From Tipula vernalis (lineage: Eukaryota > Arthropoda > Insecta > Diptera > Tipulidae): a DNA stretch of 64,000 bases. Location of the stretch: assembly GCA_958295665.1 (NCBI GenBank), contig OY282560.1, forward strand, positions 313,081,236 to 313,145,235, in the 5' to 3' direction. Below the pieces are notes generated by a model that was not told the origin of the DNA, ran no database searches, and worked only from the letters and a program-made list of their open reading frames with translations. Positions 18,448-30,582 of the stretch are shown here, piece by piece. The translations under genes and the position numbers were made by a program. Every line of letters begins with the position of its first letter. The stretch's first letter is position 1.

Positions 18448-19471
18448 ATGAGCGGAACAAATATGGAAACTAATACCCCAGGTGGTACACCTGTTGCTCA
18501 GGTAAATCCACTCTCTTCGGAGGTCGGTCTCATGGATTCTGGTGGAGACCATCAGCCATTGCTATACTACAATTATTTTAACCAATCCCAAGACATGTTG
18601 GTGAATAAACAAGCTCAATTGAGTGAAACAGAAAAGGATAATTCACATCCCTTCCAGAGGAATAAGAAAGTATCGTATTCTCCGATAAGAGGCGGTAGTC
18701 CCTCCATTGGAGCCAGCAGCCATAACACTCGTTCTACAAACGAAGAAAAGCAAGAGCGTATATGAAGACGCTTGAAAACGAAGTTAAAGCTCTTAAGCCA
18801 AAGGAGGACATCGGTTCTACTCCTAACCAGAAGACAACTCCACAAGAATATCATACGGATGAAGAAGAACTAGCTCGAGAAACTGAGTGGATAAGAGTTA
18901 AAGGTGGGAGAAAAACAAGGAAACGGAATAATACGCCCTCCCTACCTTAATTAAAGGATGATGTTCTAAATATTATCCAGAAACAACCAAAAAAGTACAA
19001 CATCCACCACCAATAGTAACAGATGAAGTCAAAGACTACGATTTACTCTACGAGAAAATAAAAACAATAACTACTACTGATAAGTTTAATGCAAAGGTGA
19101 TGAATGGAAACACCATCAAAATAAATTTGGAAGATGCTGAAACTTACAGAAAAATGACAAAAATGTTAAACGAAGAAAAACGTGCTTGGCACAATTTTGA
19201 AGACAAACAAACCAGACCAATTAGGGTCATGCCTAAAAACTTACACTCTACGTGTAAACCAGATAAAATAATTGATGACCTGAAAGCAAAAGGATTTAAG
19301 GCAACTGAAGCATCGATTAAGCTAAAACGGAGAGGCAAAGTACCTCTCAACATGTTTATGTTGACCTTCGATACTGATGAAGATATAGAAAAAATTTATC
19401 AAATTAAGTACATCTTGGGGTGCAAAGTGATTATTCAGCCTCTAAGAATATCTAAGGTTATGAGGAGTTAA
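18448..19471 (+). pseudogene. Jockey ORF1 (gag-like) with frameshifts
   Basis: Starts MSGTNMETNTPGGTPVAQVN. After a Ser/Asn-rich N terminus it is broken by frameshifts at about 18,765 and 18,950. The C-terminal part (19,097-19,471; IRVMPKNLHSTCKPDKIIDD and LKAKGFKATEASIKLKRRGK) matches the associated-with-zinc-finger domain of Jockey ORF1 proteins, which package the RNA. No zinc knuckles remain downstream. Confidence 0.8.
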
Positions 19472-19479
19472 AATATGAA

Positions 19480-20862
19480 ACGGAAGAAATACAAGCAACT
19501 GCTGTTATTGTCAAATCCAAAAGTAGTTCTATTTGTATTGCTAATATTTACTGCCCACCGAAGCACTCAATGAAAGAAAAAGATTATCTCGAGTTCCTCA
19601 GTAAATTAGGAAAACGATTTGTACCTGGAGGAGACTTTAATGCAAAAAATGTCCACTGGGGATCCAGATTAAAAACGACTAAGGGTAAAGAACTCCTAAA
19701 AGCTATATCAGGAAATGCAGCTGTGAAGCCCTTTCAACTGAAAAGCCAACTTACTGGCCAACTGATCCAAACAAAGTATCAGATCTGATTGATTTCTTCA
19801 TAATAAAGAACATATCTGTAAATTATGTACAAGTAGATGAAAGCCATTACTTAAACTCTGATCATTCACCAATACTTCTAACGTTAAGTGAAAAAATAAT
19901 TCAGAAAGAAAGAAACCCAACCCCCCTAATTGGGCATGCTTTAGACTATTGCTAGAAGAAAAAATTAATTTAATGGTTCCATTAAAGACTGAAGAACAAT
20001 TAGACAAAGAAGTTTACAAATTTGTAAACGATATACAGCAATCACCTTGGGAAAATACTCCTGAAATTAAAACGAAAATCAAAAGAAGAGCGAGAAGAGT
20101 ATGGCAACAAACAAGGGCCCCCAAGATAAAACTCATTTGAACAATCTCAACAACACAAACAATAATGCAGATTCCCCCAATAAGAATAGCAGGTGAGAAT
20201 GGGCTAAAAATAATGAAGACAAAGCTCGAGAATTTGCTGAACACCTCGACAAAATATCCCAGCCACATGAAGACCAAACGTTGGAAGCCGAGATAATAAC
20301 TGAACAAGCTGTGCAAGAAAGTAAAGAAATCCTACCCACAACACCAAAAGCAGTCATGCGTGAGATAAAAGCTAATATGAATACAAAAAAAACTCCTGAG
20401 TACGATCTTATTACTGCAGAAATCTTAAAAGAACTGCTAAGGAAAGCTCTGGTGAAGCTCACCAATCTAATAAATGCAGCATTTAGAATCAAAAGTGTAC
20501 AAAGCTTATGGAAAATTGCAGAAGTATAATTATGATCCCAAAACCTGGGAAGCCACCACATATAACATCGTCTTATAGGCCAATTTCGCTATTGCCAGTC
20601 ATGTCCAAACTCTTTGAGAAGCTTCTGGTAAAAAGATTAAATCCGATAATCGAAAGTAAAAACTTGATCCCAAATCATCAGTTCGGTTTTCGCAACCAAC
20701 ACTCAACAATTGATCAAGTACAGAGAATAACCAGTATAATTGAGAAAGCATTAGAGGAGAAAAAAGTCTGTTCAACAGTATTTCTAGCGTTTGATAGAGT
20801 GTGGCATGAAGGACTTAACCACAAGTTAAGAAATCTTCTACCAATACAATTAATTTAAATTG
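19480..20862 (+). pseudogene. Jockey ORF2 endonuclease-RT, truncated
   Basis: APE-type endonuclease pieces (SSICIANIYCPPKHS near 19,525-19,570 and FVPGGDFNAKNVHWGSR at 19,618-19,668) are followed by reverse transcriptase (IMIPKPGKPPHITSSYRPIS, then NHQFGFRNQHSTIDQV, then FLAFDRVWHEGL ending about 20,858). Frameshifts occur at about 19,790, 20,140 and 20,520. The YxDD part of the RT is absent because the element ends there. Confidence 0.85.
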
Positions 20863-20875
20863 AGGTTATGTTTTA
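20862..20875 (+). repeat. Direct repeat flanking the gypsy region, left copy
   Basis: GAGGTTATGTTTTA occurs here and at 25,940-25,953, each followed by a TGTCAC a few bases on. They may be ends of an older repeat (a possible solo LTR starting TGTTTTA) into which the gypsy element inserted. Confidence 0.4.
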
Positions 20876-20951
20876 CTACTGTCACGTTCCATAGAACATC
20901 TACTCACAAGTACTTGGCACTAGCAAATTTTTTCCAATGGTCAATGGAATA

Positions 20952-21143
20952 TGTTACGATGACAGTCTGAACGACCTTATCCTAGCAAGCCGGGATATAC
21001 CCCGCCTGGGAGATGTCATATGGAAAAACAGCAGAAGGATTTTCACCACGACAAGCTACCCACAAACTAAAAATAAAGTATATACTGTCAGTAATCCTTG
21101 GTGTATCATTTATCCAAATAGAACCATTTCCAGGATCACAACA
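20952..21143 (+). repeat. 5' LTR of the Ty3/gypsy element
   Basis: 192 bp, TG...CA ends, 189 of 192 positions apparently identical to the 3' LTR. Confidence 0.97.
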
Positions 21144-21244
21144 GTGGCGACGAGGATAAAGCGAATTTTACGCATATTACTTTCGCGAAAAAGTGAAAAT
21201 TTGAATTTTTTTTTCAAATTTAAATTGAGCATAACCTCGGCATC

Positions 21245-22735
21245 ATGGAAGAACTCATCAAACGGTTGATGGAAGCTCAGACTGAAAACCAACGACAAAT
21301 GGCAGCAATCATGGAACAAATGGTTTAGCAGCGAAACGCTCCGCCAGCAAATTCAGCGGATGCAGTTCACCGACCAGCAGCGGCACAAATACACAAGTAC
21401 CTGTCCGATCGAATGGAAAAATTCGGCTACTGCCCGGAGGACGGTGAAACGTTCGACCGCTGGTACGCTCGATACGAGCACATCTTCACAGAGGAAGAGA
21501 AGTTGTCAACCTCGGAGTACCGACGTTTCGCTGACCGCATCCTGCCAGAGACCATACAAACCATAACTTTCGAGAGAGCAGTCGAGGAGCTGAAAAATAT
21601 TTTCGGACGGAAAGAATCAGTCTTCACACTCCGCTACAAGTGTTTGAGCATCGCTAAAATTTCAGGAGAAAATTGGGACGATTTCGCAAGCCAAGTCAAC
21701 AGGAAGTGCGAAAAATCCGAGATTGCCACGTGCACAGCCGACGATTTTAAGGTTCTCATGTTCGTCAAAGCGCTCACAGGAGCTGAAGACTCACTCGTTC
21801 TCGAAAAACTTCTCATTAAGCTCGAGGAAGTCGAAATAACCCGTGAAGCAGCAGCCAATCCAGACACAGTGACCAGATTGAAGCTGAACGATGTCTGCGA
21901 GCTAGCAAAGCGGTTGTCTTGTCTCAAAGACGAGAAATTGATGATCCAACACTCCAACTCAGCACTGAGAAGCGAAGTGATGCAGATGTTCAGAAAGAAA
22001 GAAGGACAGCAACAGCAAGGTCGGCAGAAATCCAAACACAAATCAACAGAAAAATTGGACACGCCTCCTAACAACTGCTACTTCTGCGGTGACTGCCACT
22101 GGCATAAAGATTGCCCGTACAAGAACAAAATCTGCGATACTTGCAAGGTAAAGGGTCACAAAGCTGGCCATTGTACCTCGGCGACCGAATTCCTGCGCAG
22201 ATTCCGATCAAGACCAAGCAGACCTAGCCACAGATCAGAACGTCGTCAAAGTCTGGCAGACACAACAGCATCGATCTCTACCCGCAAGTTTGTTGAACCA
22301 GCCATCGATGATCACAAGCTTCGCCTGCAACTGGATTCTGGCTCCGACTGGACAATTATATCCGAGAAAAATTGGAAAAAGATTGGTGAACCGCCGTTGA
22401 CGCCATGCGAAGAGCAAGCAATCAGCGCTTCAGGCGATCAGGTGTCGATGCTCGGAAAATTCACCGCACGATTGAAGCTCCACGGACGAGAAGAAATCGG
22501 TCCATGCTACGTCGCAGATTCAAGCTTGAACGTCCTCGGCAGCGACTGGATGGAAGCTCTCGACCTATGGAATATTCCCATCGCCAGCGTCTGCAACAAC
22601 GTCCGACTCGACGCTTCACAGCAGTTTTCAAGCGAGTTGAGGATCAAATTTCCAGCCCTTTTCAGCGATTCGCTCGGCCTTTGCACCCAAAAGGCATCGC
22701 TGACGCTCAAACCAAGTGCAAAACCAATTTTCCGC
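21245..22735 (+). CDS. Ty3/gypsy gag-protease polyprotein part
   Basis: An open frame starts with MEELIKRLMEAQTENQ at 21,245 and is interrupted by a TAG near 21,329; it continues openly from 21,413 (MEKFGYCPEDGETFDRWYAR). Gag is followed by two zinc knuckles, an unusual first one (CYFCGDCHWHKDC, about 22,076-22,115) and a canonical C-x2-C-x4-H-x4-C (CDTCKVKGHKAGHC, about 22,133-22,174). An aspartic protease follows, with active site LQLDSGSDW at about 22,327-22,353. The frame then runs into the RT start (KPIFRNSRP, about 22,720-22,746), where it is broken by the RT deletion. Gag packages the RNA and the protease matures the polyprotein inside particles. The early stop could be genuine decay. 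Confidence 0.85.
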
Positions 22736-22739
22736 AACA

Positions 22740-23780
22740 GCCGTCCGCCGCACGAATCGTCGCTGTCAAGAAGAAGGATGGACGGGTTAGAATCTGCGCC
22801 GACTACTCTACTGGCTTAAATGATTCGCTTGAACCGGAACAATTTCCACTGCCAACGCCTAACGAGATTTTTGCTCAGCTATCGCCATTCAAACTCTTTA
22901 GCAAAATCGACCTCTCAGACGCGTTCCTTCAAGTCGAGCTCGACGATGACTCAAAGAAGCTGATGACCATCAACACTCACTGCGGACTTTTCAAAGTCAA
23001 TCGGTTGCAGCCAGGAGTCAAGCCAGCACCGGGAATCTTCCAAAGACTTGTGAGCAGCATGATGAGCGGAGCAAAGGGCGCCTTTCCGTTCATCGACGAC
23101 TTCATTGTGGGAAGAACAGATCAAAACAACCACGACAAGAATCTGTACGAAGTTTTAAGCCGCATTCAGGAGAACGGCTTCCACCTCAAAATCGACAAGT
23201 GTTCCGTCAGAAAGAACTCGAATTTCTTGGCCACATACTCACACTAACGACAAAGACGCTTCAGAACATTCCGCCCCCAACAGACGTCAAGCAACTTCAG
23301 GCATTTCTAGGAGCAGCCACTTGGTACGGGAAATTCAATCCTGGTATAAAGAAACATCGCGGCCGATTAGACGAGCTTCTTCAAGATAATAACCCGTTTG
23401 CATGGGAAACAAAACATCAAGAATCTTTCGACGAGCTCAAGACAATTCTGGCATCTCACCTCGGACTTACTCACTACGACCCAACTAAGAAGTTGATCGT
23501 TGCCGCTGACGCTTCAAGCTATGGAATGGGAGCAAGTCTAATGCATGAGATGCCCGGTAAGTCGTTGCGCCCAGTAATGCATGCCGCACGCTCATTCACA
23601 GCAGCAGAAAAAAACTACCCGCAAATCCAACGAGAAGCTCTGGCGCTCACATTTGCCCTTCAGAAGTTTCACCGCTACATTTATGGTCGAAAATTCGAGC
23701 TCCAGACTGACCATAAACCCTTGCTCGCAATATTCGGGAATAAGAAGGGAATTCCGGTACACACGGCTAGCCGCCTTTAA
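22740..23780 (+). pseudogene. Ty3/gypsy RT-RNase H, frameshifted
   Basis: The RT continues in a new frame (AARIVAVKKKDGRVRICADY near 22,752-22,805) after loss of roughly 30 codons between the KPIFRNSRP block and the IVAVKK block. The active site reads FPFIDDFIVG (about 23,083-23,112). A second frameshift near 23,205-23,220 moves to a frame with the RT thumb (LEFLGHIL) and RNase H (LIVAADASSYGMGASL, then LQTDHKPLLA). A TAA at 23,778-23,780 stands where glutamine is expected. The deletion, frameshift and stop make this copy non-autonomous. Confidence 0.88.
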
Positions 23781-23789
23781 CGCTACGCG

Positions 23790-25343
23790 TTGATATTGCT
23801 CACATACGACTTCGAAATCAAATACGTCGACACGAACAGCTTCGCATACGTAGATTTCATCTCTCGACTCATTAGTCAACACGAGAAGCCTGACGAAGAC
23901 GTCGTCATTGGAAAGATCATTGCAGAAGACTCACTAGGTTGCTTCGCTATCGACACCGCCAAGAAGCTGCCAGTAACCTTCGAAGCTATTCAGTACGAAA
24001 CAAGTCGAGACGAGACGTTGAAGGTAATGACAAGTTGCATTGAGAAGGGTTGGTCACGCAAACGAGAGCAAATTCCTGACGTTGAGGCTGCAGACTACTT
24101 CGCAAGACGAGATTCGCTCACAGTCATCAATGGTTGCATTTTTTTCGGTGATCGCATCATAATTCCGAAGCGCTACCGCAGCGAAATACTGAAAGAACTG
24201 CATCAAGGTCATCCTGGCATTGAGCGCATGAAGCTATTAGCTCGACAGAAAGTCTCCTGGCCATCGCTCGACAATGACATCGAAAAAACAGTTCGAACCT
24301 GTGTGAATTGCGCAACGAATGCGTTTTCACCGATCAAAGCTAAACTGCAGTCGTGGCCGATTCCAGAAGTGCCGTGGTCGCGATTGCACGTCGACTTCGC
24401 TGGTCCAGTCAACAGCTTCTGGTATTTTTTCATCATCGACGCCTTTTCAAAATGGCTAGAAGTCTACAAGATGCAGAGCACGACGTCCCAGCAGACAACA
24501 GATAAGCTCGAAGAAGCCTTCGCAAGACACGGCGATTGCAAAACAATCGTTTCTGACAACGGACCGCAATTCAAATCGGAACAATTTAAGCAATTCTGCG
24601 CAGAAAGAGGAATCGAGCATATCACCACAGCGCCTTATCATCCGCAATCGAACGGTCAGGTAGAACGGTTCGTGCAGACGCTGAAACAGGGACTCAAGAA
24701 GCTTGAGAAGGATGGAAACGCTAATGAAGTCTTGCGAAAGTTCCTTAAGCACTACCGTTTCACACCGTCATACAACCTTGGATCGAAATCGCCGCATGAG
24801 CTGATGACGGGACGACAAGCAAGATCGAAGCTCGACTTGCTCATGCCAACTACGAAAGCTATAGTAGAACGAAACCACAAGATGGGACAGCAGTTCAACA
24901 CTCACCACGGTGCTAAGGAAAAGACGTTTGAGATCGGCGACAAAGTTTTCGTTGAAACCCACTTAAGCAACAACCAGTGGCGCTGGGTTTCAGGAGAACT
25001 CGTGTGTAAAATGGGAACGGTCAATTACAAGGTGCAAACCGATATACGAGAGATCGTTGCTCATGCAAATCAGCTAAAAAAACGCTACACGTATCTCGAC
25101 GATGGCCACAACGTTCTTCTGGACAGTTTTGATATCCAGGTCTCAGGAAAGCAAGAGATTGAGCCTGAAATCATCCCAGAACCCGAGGAGGAGAAAGAGG
25201 AAGTACAAGAAGATGACTCATTGCAAGACTCACTGGACGATCAACAAGAAGACTTGCCAGCGCTCCAGGAGCAAGTTTCACGAAGAACTCAACGAGCTAC
25301 AGCTGGAGTTCCACCCGCCTATCTCAGAGACTACGTGTGCTAA
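23790..25343 (+). CDS. Ty3/gypsy integrase
   Basis: An open frame of 517 codons, by itself intact. It has the zinc-binding HHCC region (LHQGHPGIERMK, then CVNCA), and the core with LHVDFAGPV, TIVSDNGPQFKSE and a later NGQVERFVQTLKQG carrying the D, D and E. The C-terminal part (FEIGDKVFVETHLSNNQWRW) is the GPY/F-like region. An acidic Glu/Asp-rich tail ends at TAA 25,341-25,343, just before the polypurine tract. It would insert the cDNA copy into the host chromosome. It is the C-terminal part of the polyprotein and needs the upstream parts to be made. Confidence 0.9.
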   Translation: MILLTYDFEIKYVDTNSFAYVDFISRLISQHEKPDEDVVIGKIIAEDSLGCFAIDTAKKLPVTFEAIQYETSRDETLKVMTSCIEKGWSRKREQIPDVEAADYFARRDSLTVINGCIFFGDRIIIPKRYRSEILKELHQGHPGIERMKLLARQKVSWPSLDNDIEKTVRTCVNCATNAFSPIKAKLQSWPIPEVPWSRLHVDFAGPVNSFWYFFIIDAFSKWLEVYKMQSTTSQQTTDKLEEAFARHGDCKTIVSDNGPQFKSEQFKQFCAERGIEHITTAPYHPQSNGQVERFVQTLKQGLKKLEKDGNANEVLRKFLKHYRFTPSYNLGSKSPHELMTGRQARSKLDLLMPTTKAIVERNHKMGQQFNTHHGAKEKTFEIGDKVFVETHLSNNQWRWVSGELVCKMGTVNYKVQTDIREIVAHANQLKKRYTYLDDGHNVLLDSFDIQVSGKQEIEPEIIPEPEEEKEEVQEDDSLQDSLDDQQEDLPALQEQVSRRTQRATAGVPPAYLRDYVC

Positions 25344-25463
25344 ACAAGGCATTTTCCCATTTCCATTTATTTTCATTCACATCCGAAACAATTGTAATCA
25401 TTATAATCATTCATTGTTTCACATTCATATTGTTTATAAACAGCATCTTAAAACGGGGAGAAG

Positions 25464-25655
25464 TGTTACGATGACAGTCTGAACGACCTTATCCTAGCAA
25501 GCCGGGATATACCCCGCCTGGGAGATGTCATATGGAAAAACAGCAGAAGGATTTTCACCACGACAAGCTACACACAAACTAAAAATAAAGTATATACTGT
25601 CAGTAATCCTTGGTGTATCATTTATCCGAATAGAACCATCTCCAGGATCACAACA
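25464..25655 (+). repeat. 3' LTR of the Ty3/gypsy element
   Basis: 192 bp, identical in length to the 5' LTR, followed by the GAATA target duplication. Confidence 0.97.
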
Positions 25656-25939
25656 GAATACAGTGAAAAATAGTTTTCCAATCGACCACCGCAAGTACTT
25701 ATAATTATAAGCACTCATGGTTTATGTCTTTGCTAAATCATCTACCCGCAACTGCTCTACCTATTTTTTCAACAGCTACAAGCAGTTACGTCACATTCTC
25801 CGCTCTAGTTGATATTTGATAATAATTTACAACAATAAAGCTAAAATTAATTTTTTAAATATTTTGGTACCATACATTTAATAAATTAAACCACAAATCG
25901 CATTATTTTTTCGTATTACATATGTGAATTAAAAATTTA

Positions 25940-25953
25940 GAGGTTATGTTTTA
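25940..25953 (+). repeat. Direct repeat flanking the gypsy region, right copy
   Basis: GAGGTTATGTTTTA, followed by ACTCTTGTCAC; partner of 20,862-20,875. Confidence 0.4.
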
Positions 25954-26217
25954 ACTCTTGTCACAATTTTTTGAGTACAAATACGTATACGAAATACGAA
26001 TGCAAGTGGGTTAAAAAAAAATTGAAACTATTATACAAAATCATGTAAATCTGTTATAATATTTTTATTTGAACTTCAACCAAAAAATCCATAAACGTAA
26101 TCAAAGCAAGTTGTGCGAGTAGGCCAACACGTATAAAATTCGGTGATCTCTTTCTAGCCTTCATTCATTAATTTATTTTCCATTTACGGCGAAAATATTT
26201 TCATGCAAAAATATTAG

Positions 26218-26487
26218 TCAGTTTTGAGATTCATTCGCACACGAAGGTTGGTTGTTCTTGTAATATAAGTGGTCAAGAGTTTTTAAGAATATTATTTAGT
26301 TTTATTAATAAATATTAAGTGGTGAAAAACGTTATTTAATGTATCATTAAACATAAAGTGCCATAAAATATCTGTAAATGTATTTAATTTACGTTTAAAA
26401 GTGATTTTTTTATGTTATTTTTGTGAATAGCAAAAAACAAAAATACGTACAAGTGTTATAAATAAATATTAATCATATTTTTCTGTG
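26218..26487 (+). other. Candidate untranslated first exon
   Basis: TCAGTT resembles an arthropod initiator and is followed about 27 nt later by GGTTGGTTG, close to a downstream promoter element position. The stretch ends at a strong donor, GTGGTAAGT (GT at 26,488). It could be a first exon of the integrin gene to the right, which has a 5' UTR intron, but nothing links them directly. Confidence 0.2.
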
Positions 26488-26493
26488 GTAAGT

Positions 26494-29400
26494 GTTCTTT
26501 GACGATGCATTAAATTAATCATATGTTGTGTTTAAAGTTCTGTTTAAAAAATTTAAATCAAAAAATCAAATGTATAATAAGAAAGGTGCGGCCTTATAAA
26601 TTATAAAAAAAAAAAAAAAATTCGATATGACAGCCATTTTTTTTCAACTTTTCTCTAAATAAAAATACTATACACATAAACTTTTTATTGTGTATATGCG
26701 ATAGTGTTGAATTACTTGATGATGATTACAAAATAAACATATGGTTTATAAAAATAAGAAAAACGTTCTAAAAACGGTACATTACAATTACATCTTTTGT
26801 TTCTCGAAGATGAAAAACTTGATAGCGCACATAAAAACGAAAAAGGATTTATATGATTTTATGATGAAAATTTCAAATACTACATAGGCGTTGTTGTCTT
26901 ATTATGCTCAAATACTTATTATTGCAACAATTACAAAATATTGAGATCGTTTTTTATTTATACGAACTAATCGCCCACATAAACGTCTTACGTGAATCGC
27001 TATGTATACATATATATAAAAACACGACCTACGAGTATCTCGTTAATAATAATAATACCTATTTTCTTAACAAAATATCAATCTGATAGTTTTTCGCGTT
27101 GAAGTAAAAATTCGACGAGTAATTAATTACTCATATACATGATACGAATTAGAATGTTTCCATATGCGAATAGCTGAATGACTGTTATCGAATATTAATA
27201 TGGTAATCTATTAGTATTACAAAAATGATCAGATCCATTGGCTTGGTTCTGTATAAAGCCTCCTTTCGGCGATAGGGTTGTCTACCAGCAAGTAACGTAT
27301 CTCACCTAGTGTTGTCGAAGTGAGTACGATAGGAGTATATGTACTACCTTCGGCTAAGTAGTGCTTATTCCTATACTCCGCACTTCACCGACTCTGAAGA
27401 TTTATTGGTAAAACTTATAAAAAGATAATTCCGATTTTTTTACAATTTATAAAAACATCAAGGCACTCGGTATGGGGCACCAGGTAAACTCAAATATGAC
27501 AGAGATTACCTGATTTTATCAAAAAACTTGCATCTGCTTTGGCTAAATATTCACCTGAATACAAAAATTACGTTACCTAAGAAATTTTGTGGTCATTTAG
27601 CCTTACCGCACAAAACCGATATATGGAAATCTGGATTTATAATACTCTCTCCTTTCTCAAACTTAGACTACAACCTCTATATAAAAATAATACTGTAAGG
27701 TAATTTCTGCAGTCATTTAACCTTTCTAGACTACATATGAGAAATTTCATTCGCCCAATACGCCTTGACATCAATATTCTCAAATCCATTGTTTACATTT
27801 GAATAAAATCCAAACTCCCATGCATCTTTCTTGTCTGGCTAGGTTAATTCTGGCACCAGAAATTGTCTTTCAGTTTTATTTTGACATTCTCCTTCTCGCC
27901 TAGGTAGGATCTCAGTAAGAATATGATGACAGACGTCCAGGTTCCTTTAGACCTGTTTTGAGTTTTCAAACTTCTATGTTAAATTTATTAACGGTAATGC
28001 AAAATTCAGGAGGGATCAGAAATTAAAAAAATAATTTCAACAACATTTAATTCGAACTCCAGCCCAAACGACTAGTTCAAAATAATTTTCAGGACGTGAT
28101 TTAATATGTTTAAGGTTAGAAACTCATTATATTGAATCTGGAGGCGGAGAAAATTGTATGGGTTAGCTGTTTGAAAAACCAAAACTGGTACTTAAATATA
28201 ATTATTGATTTATGGTATCGATCAAAATGCCATTAGTCCGAATAGTGTTCCAAAATATTTCTTGTCGTTGGGCCATCTTTTATTTGAAAAATTCTGATTC
28301 CAACCCTACCTTACGACAGACATTATTTTCAGGCCCTGAAATAATAGATTTTATAATAGGAACTATTTATAGAATTTACAAAATATCCATTTGATGCTGG
28401 ACTCCATTCGAAACATCCATTTGATGCTGGACACTGAGAAGAAAGTCTGAATTAGCTAAATATATTCAAGTTAATTTGGCGAATATCATTTGTGATTTAG
28501 AGTTCCAACCCAAAAATATCCTGAATTTGAACCACGGTTTAATTAAGAAATCCGACACCAGATTATTAAATAAATTAATAATTAATAAATTTTATATTAG
28601 GAACTACTTAAAGAATCGACTTAACCTCTTAAATCTCAGATATAAATTCTATTAAAATCCATCCACAAACGTAGTATCTAGTTCCATTTGAAGCTGGAGA
28701 CCAAAGGCTTCAACCAAAATATCATTCGCAATATTTCATGGATTAGGTTCTTATTTTATTTAATAAATCCGCCCTCAAATGAGGTGACCCAAGAAATTTA
28801 CTGAAAGAATCGGCTTAATAACTCAGATATAACATTTCACTAAAATCCGTTGACAAACGTGCTTCATTTGGTACTGAAACCTGGAAAGAGTGGTTATGAA
28901 AGTAAAAAACAAATTTTACTTTAGCAAATCTAATTTCTCCAAATTTTTTTCTAATTACCAAAATGTTATTATAATGTTTTGCAATATTTATTGAATTCTG
29001 GGCATGCTTTGTTTAAAAAACTCCATCCCTGCACCAAATGAAACTGTTATTCCATTGGAATTTATTATCTGACTTAACCAATACGAATCAAGTTAGCGAT
29101 TTAAAACTTTTCTAAAAGAGATTTCACCACGTGCATGTTTTGTGCCCAGGCGTCCCCACCAAACCAATTTTATGTCCTGTTTTTTTTAAGGCGATTTTTC
29201 ATGTCACTCTATATAGGTACCTACTGTGGTGGTATCGTCGGGCAATGACAATTCTTTAAATTGCTCCAAAATATCTACCAATTGTCAAAAATCAGTTTTA
29301 TAAAAATGACGAACATACACGTTCGCATATTTGACATGTCTGAATTCGCATCTGCCAAAATTACGCTTTTGAAAATGAAAAGGATTCGAGTTTCTTATTT

Positions 29401-30574
29401 ACCGTGTAAAATTTAGGTAAAAATATAGCTAAAGTTTCGCTGATCGGTACTTTTCTCTACGAGAAAAACTTAAAAATCTCAAAACGATAATGTAAAAATA
29501 TCTGTGATTTCGTGGAGAGTTGTGGCGGTCTTAAAACAGTTTTAATATTCAAATTTGTCTCAAAAGCTAAAAACAATTTTAGTGTAATTTGCTGGATCAT
29601 GGTTTTTGTTTAACACAAAACACCAACAATTATTTATGTCTAAGGTGTAACTATTGTATTTCATATGTACTTCCTTCTGTCTAGAAATACTCCCCTGAAA
29701 ATTTGCAACGTACTCCGGTCAATGTTTTCAGAGCGACAGCACTGCGTCACCGCTTTCATGTTCCTGAAGGCGAAAATCATGTTTATTAATTTCACCGCTG
29801 ATGTATTCTGTCCTTAAGTCTCGATGACGATCAATATTTCTTACGTACCAAGGTGCACCAACAATACTTCGTAAAACGTTTTTTTGGAATTACAGCTCCA
29901 GAGCTCCGACCCGGCCGGTTTTTACAGAAATAAACCGGTCACCGATCGGACAGCTGACCAGCAGAACAACTGATGGGCTTTTAAAGAAATTCAGTTGAGT
30001 CATCATTTTAAATGTATCGAAAATTCGATTTATTATTTTGTACTCGTAAAATCGAATTTTTCGAAGCGGTCAAATAAAAATTTCGTTAGTACTAAGAATT
30101 ATTATTAACAGAGGCGGTTATAACAAAGCGCGAAGCAAACAAATTTTTATTTAATTTCACGAACAACTTCTTGAGAAAGCTGAATAAATGCAAAATTAGA
30201 TTCAAATATCAATTTATTAAAAAGCAATTTTTTCCAAGCGTCCATAAATATGTCCCAATTACCGGCAGGCTAAGGCGACAGTAACTTTTGCAGTAAGATC
30301 TTGTTCTTAGTTTAATTAATTTTAATAAATTTTCTGTTTCTAAAGAAAACTAGAAACCTAAACAATAATAAAATGGATGGAATTAATATTTTTAATAATT
30401 ATTTAAAATAATGCAGATTTATTATTAAAGGTTATGTTCCTATTATCGGCAGATGATGTTCCTATTATCGTCAAACTCTGTTATTTATAGAAAATATCTG
30501 AAAATTTCAAGCTTTTTTAACGCAAAATGAAACTTATTTCAAATTTATTTTACTTCCATCCTACAAAGTTATCT
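26494..30574. other. Long non-coding region
   Basis: No gene recognised. Contents: poly-A near 26,610; an imperfect palindrome around 27,310-27,400; a tandem duplication at 28,386-28,434; a GC-rich hairpin (CCGGTTT/AAACCGG) near 29,915-29,940; and a 15-bp stem (TCGAAAATTCGATTT, 30,018-30,032, with 30,048-30,063). A short phrase at 27,690-27,720 (GTAATTTCTGCAGTCATTTAAC) recurs near 52,900, suggesting an old dispersed repeat. Confidence 0.35.
28386..28434. repeat. Short tandem duplication
   Basis: ATCCATTTGATGCTGGAC occurs twice, at about 28,385-28,402 and 28,414-28,431. Confidence 0.8.
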
Positions 30575-30582
30575 TAAAATAT

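Larger units (their letters stand above)
18290..20862 (+). mobile_element. Jockey-clade LINE, 3'-truncated
   Basis: A 5' UTR-like leader (18,290-18,447), ORF1 and ORF2 remnants in order. The element breaks off in the RT domain at about 20,862, where another repeat begins. It is of the same general type as the minus-strand copy at 36,830-38,645. Confidence 0.75.
20952..25655 (+). mobile_element. Ty3/gypsy LTR retrotransposon, recent insertion
   Basis: LTRs of 192 bp (20,952-21,143 and 25,464-25,655) begin TGTTACGATGACAG and end GGATCACAACA, and differ at only three positions that I can count. A 5-bp target duplication GAATA flanks them (20,947-20,951 and 25,656-25,660). A primer-binding-site-like GTGGCGACGAGG follows the left LTR, and a purine tract (AAAACGGGGAGAAG) precedes the right one. 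Coding content is gag-protease, RT-RNase H, integrase, with three lesions. High LTR identity means a young insertion; its GC-richer coding sequence contrasts with the host background. Confidence 0.97.

Noticed and set aside
24209..24962. Minus-strand frames across the gypsy integrase
   Set aside because: Antisense shadows with no family similarity.
27310..27400. Structured RNA gene around the imperfect palindrome AGGAGTATA/TATACTCC
   Set aside because: Pairing is weak and interrupted, no promoter boxes or family match; listed only within the non-coding region.
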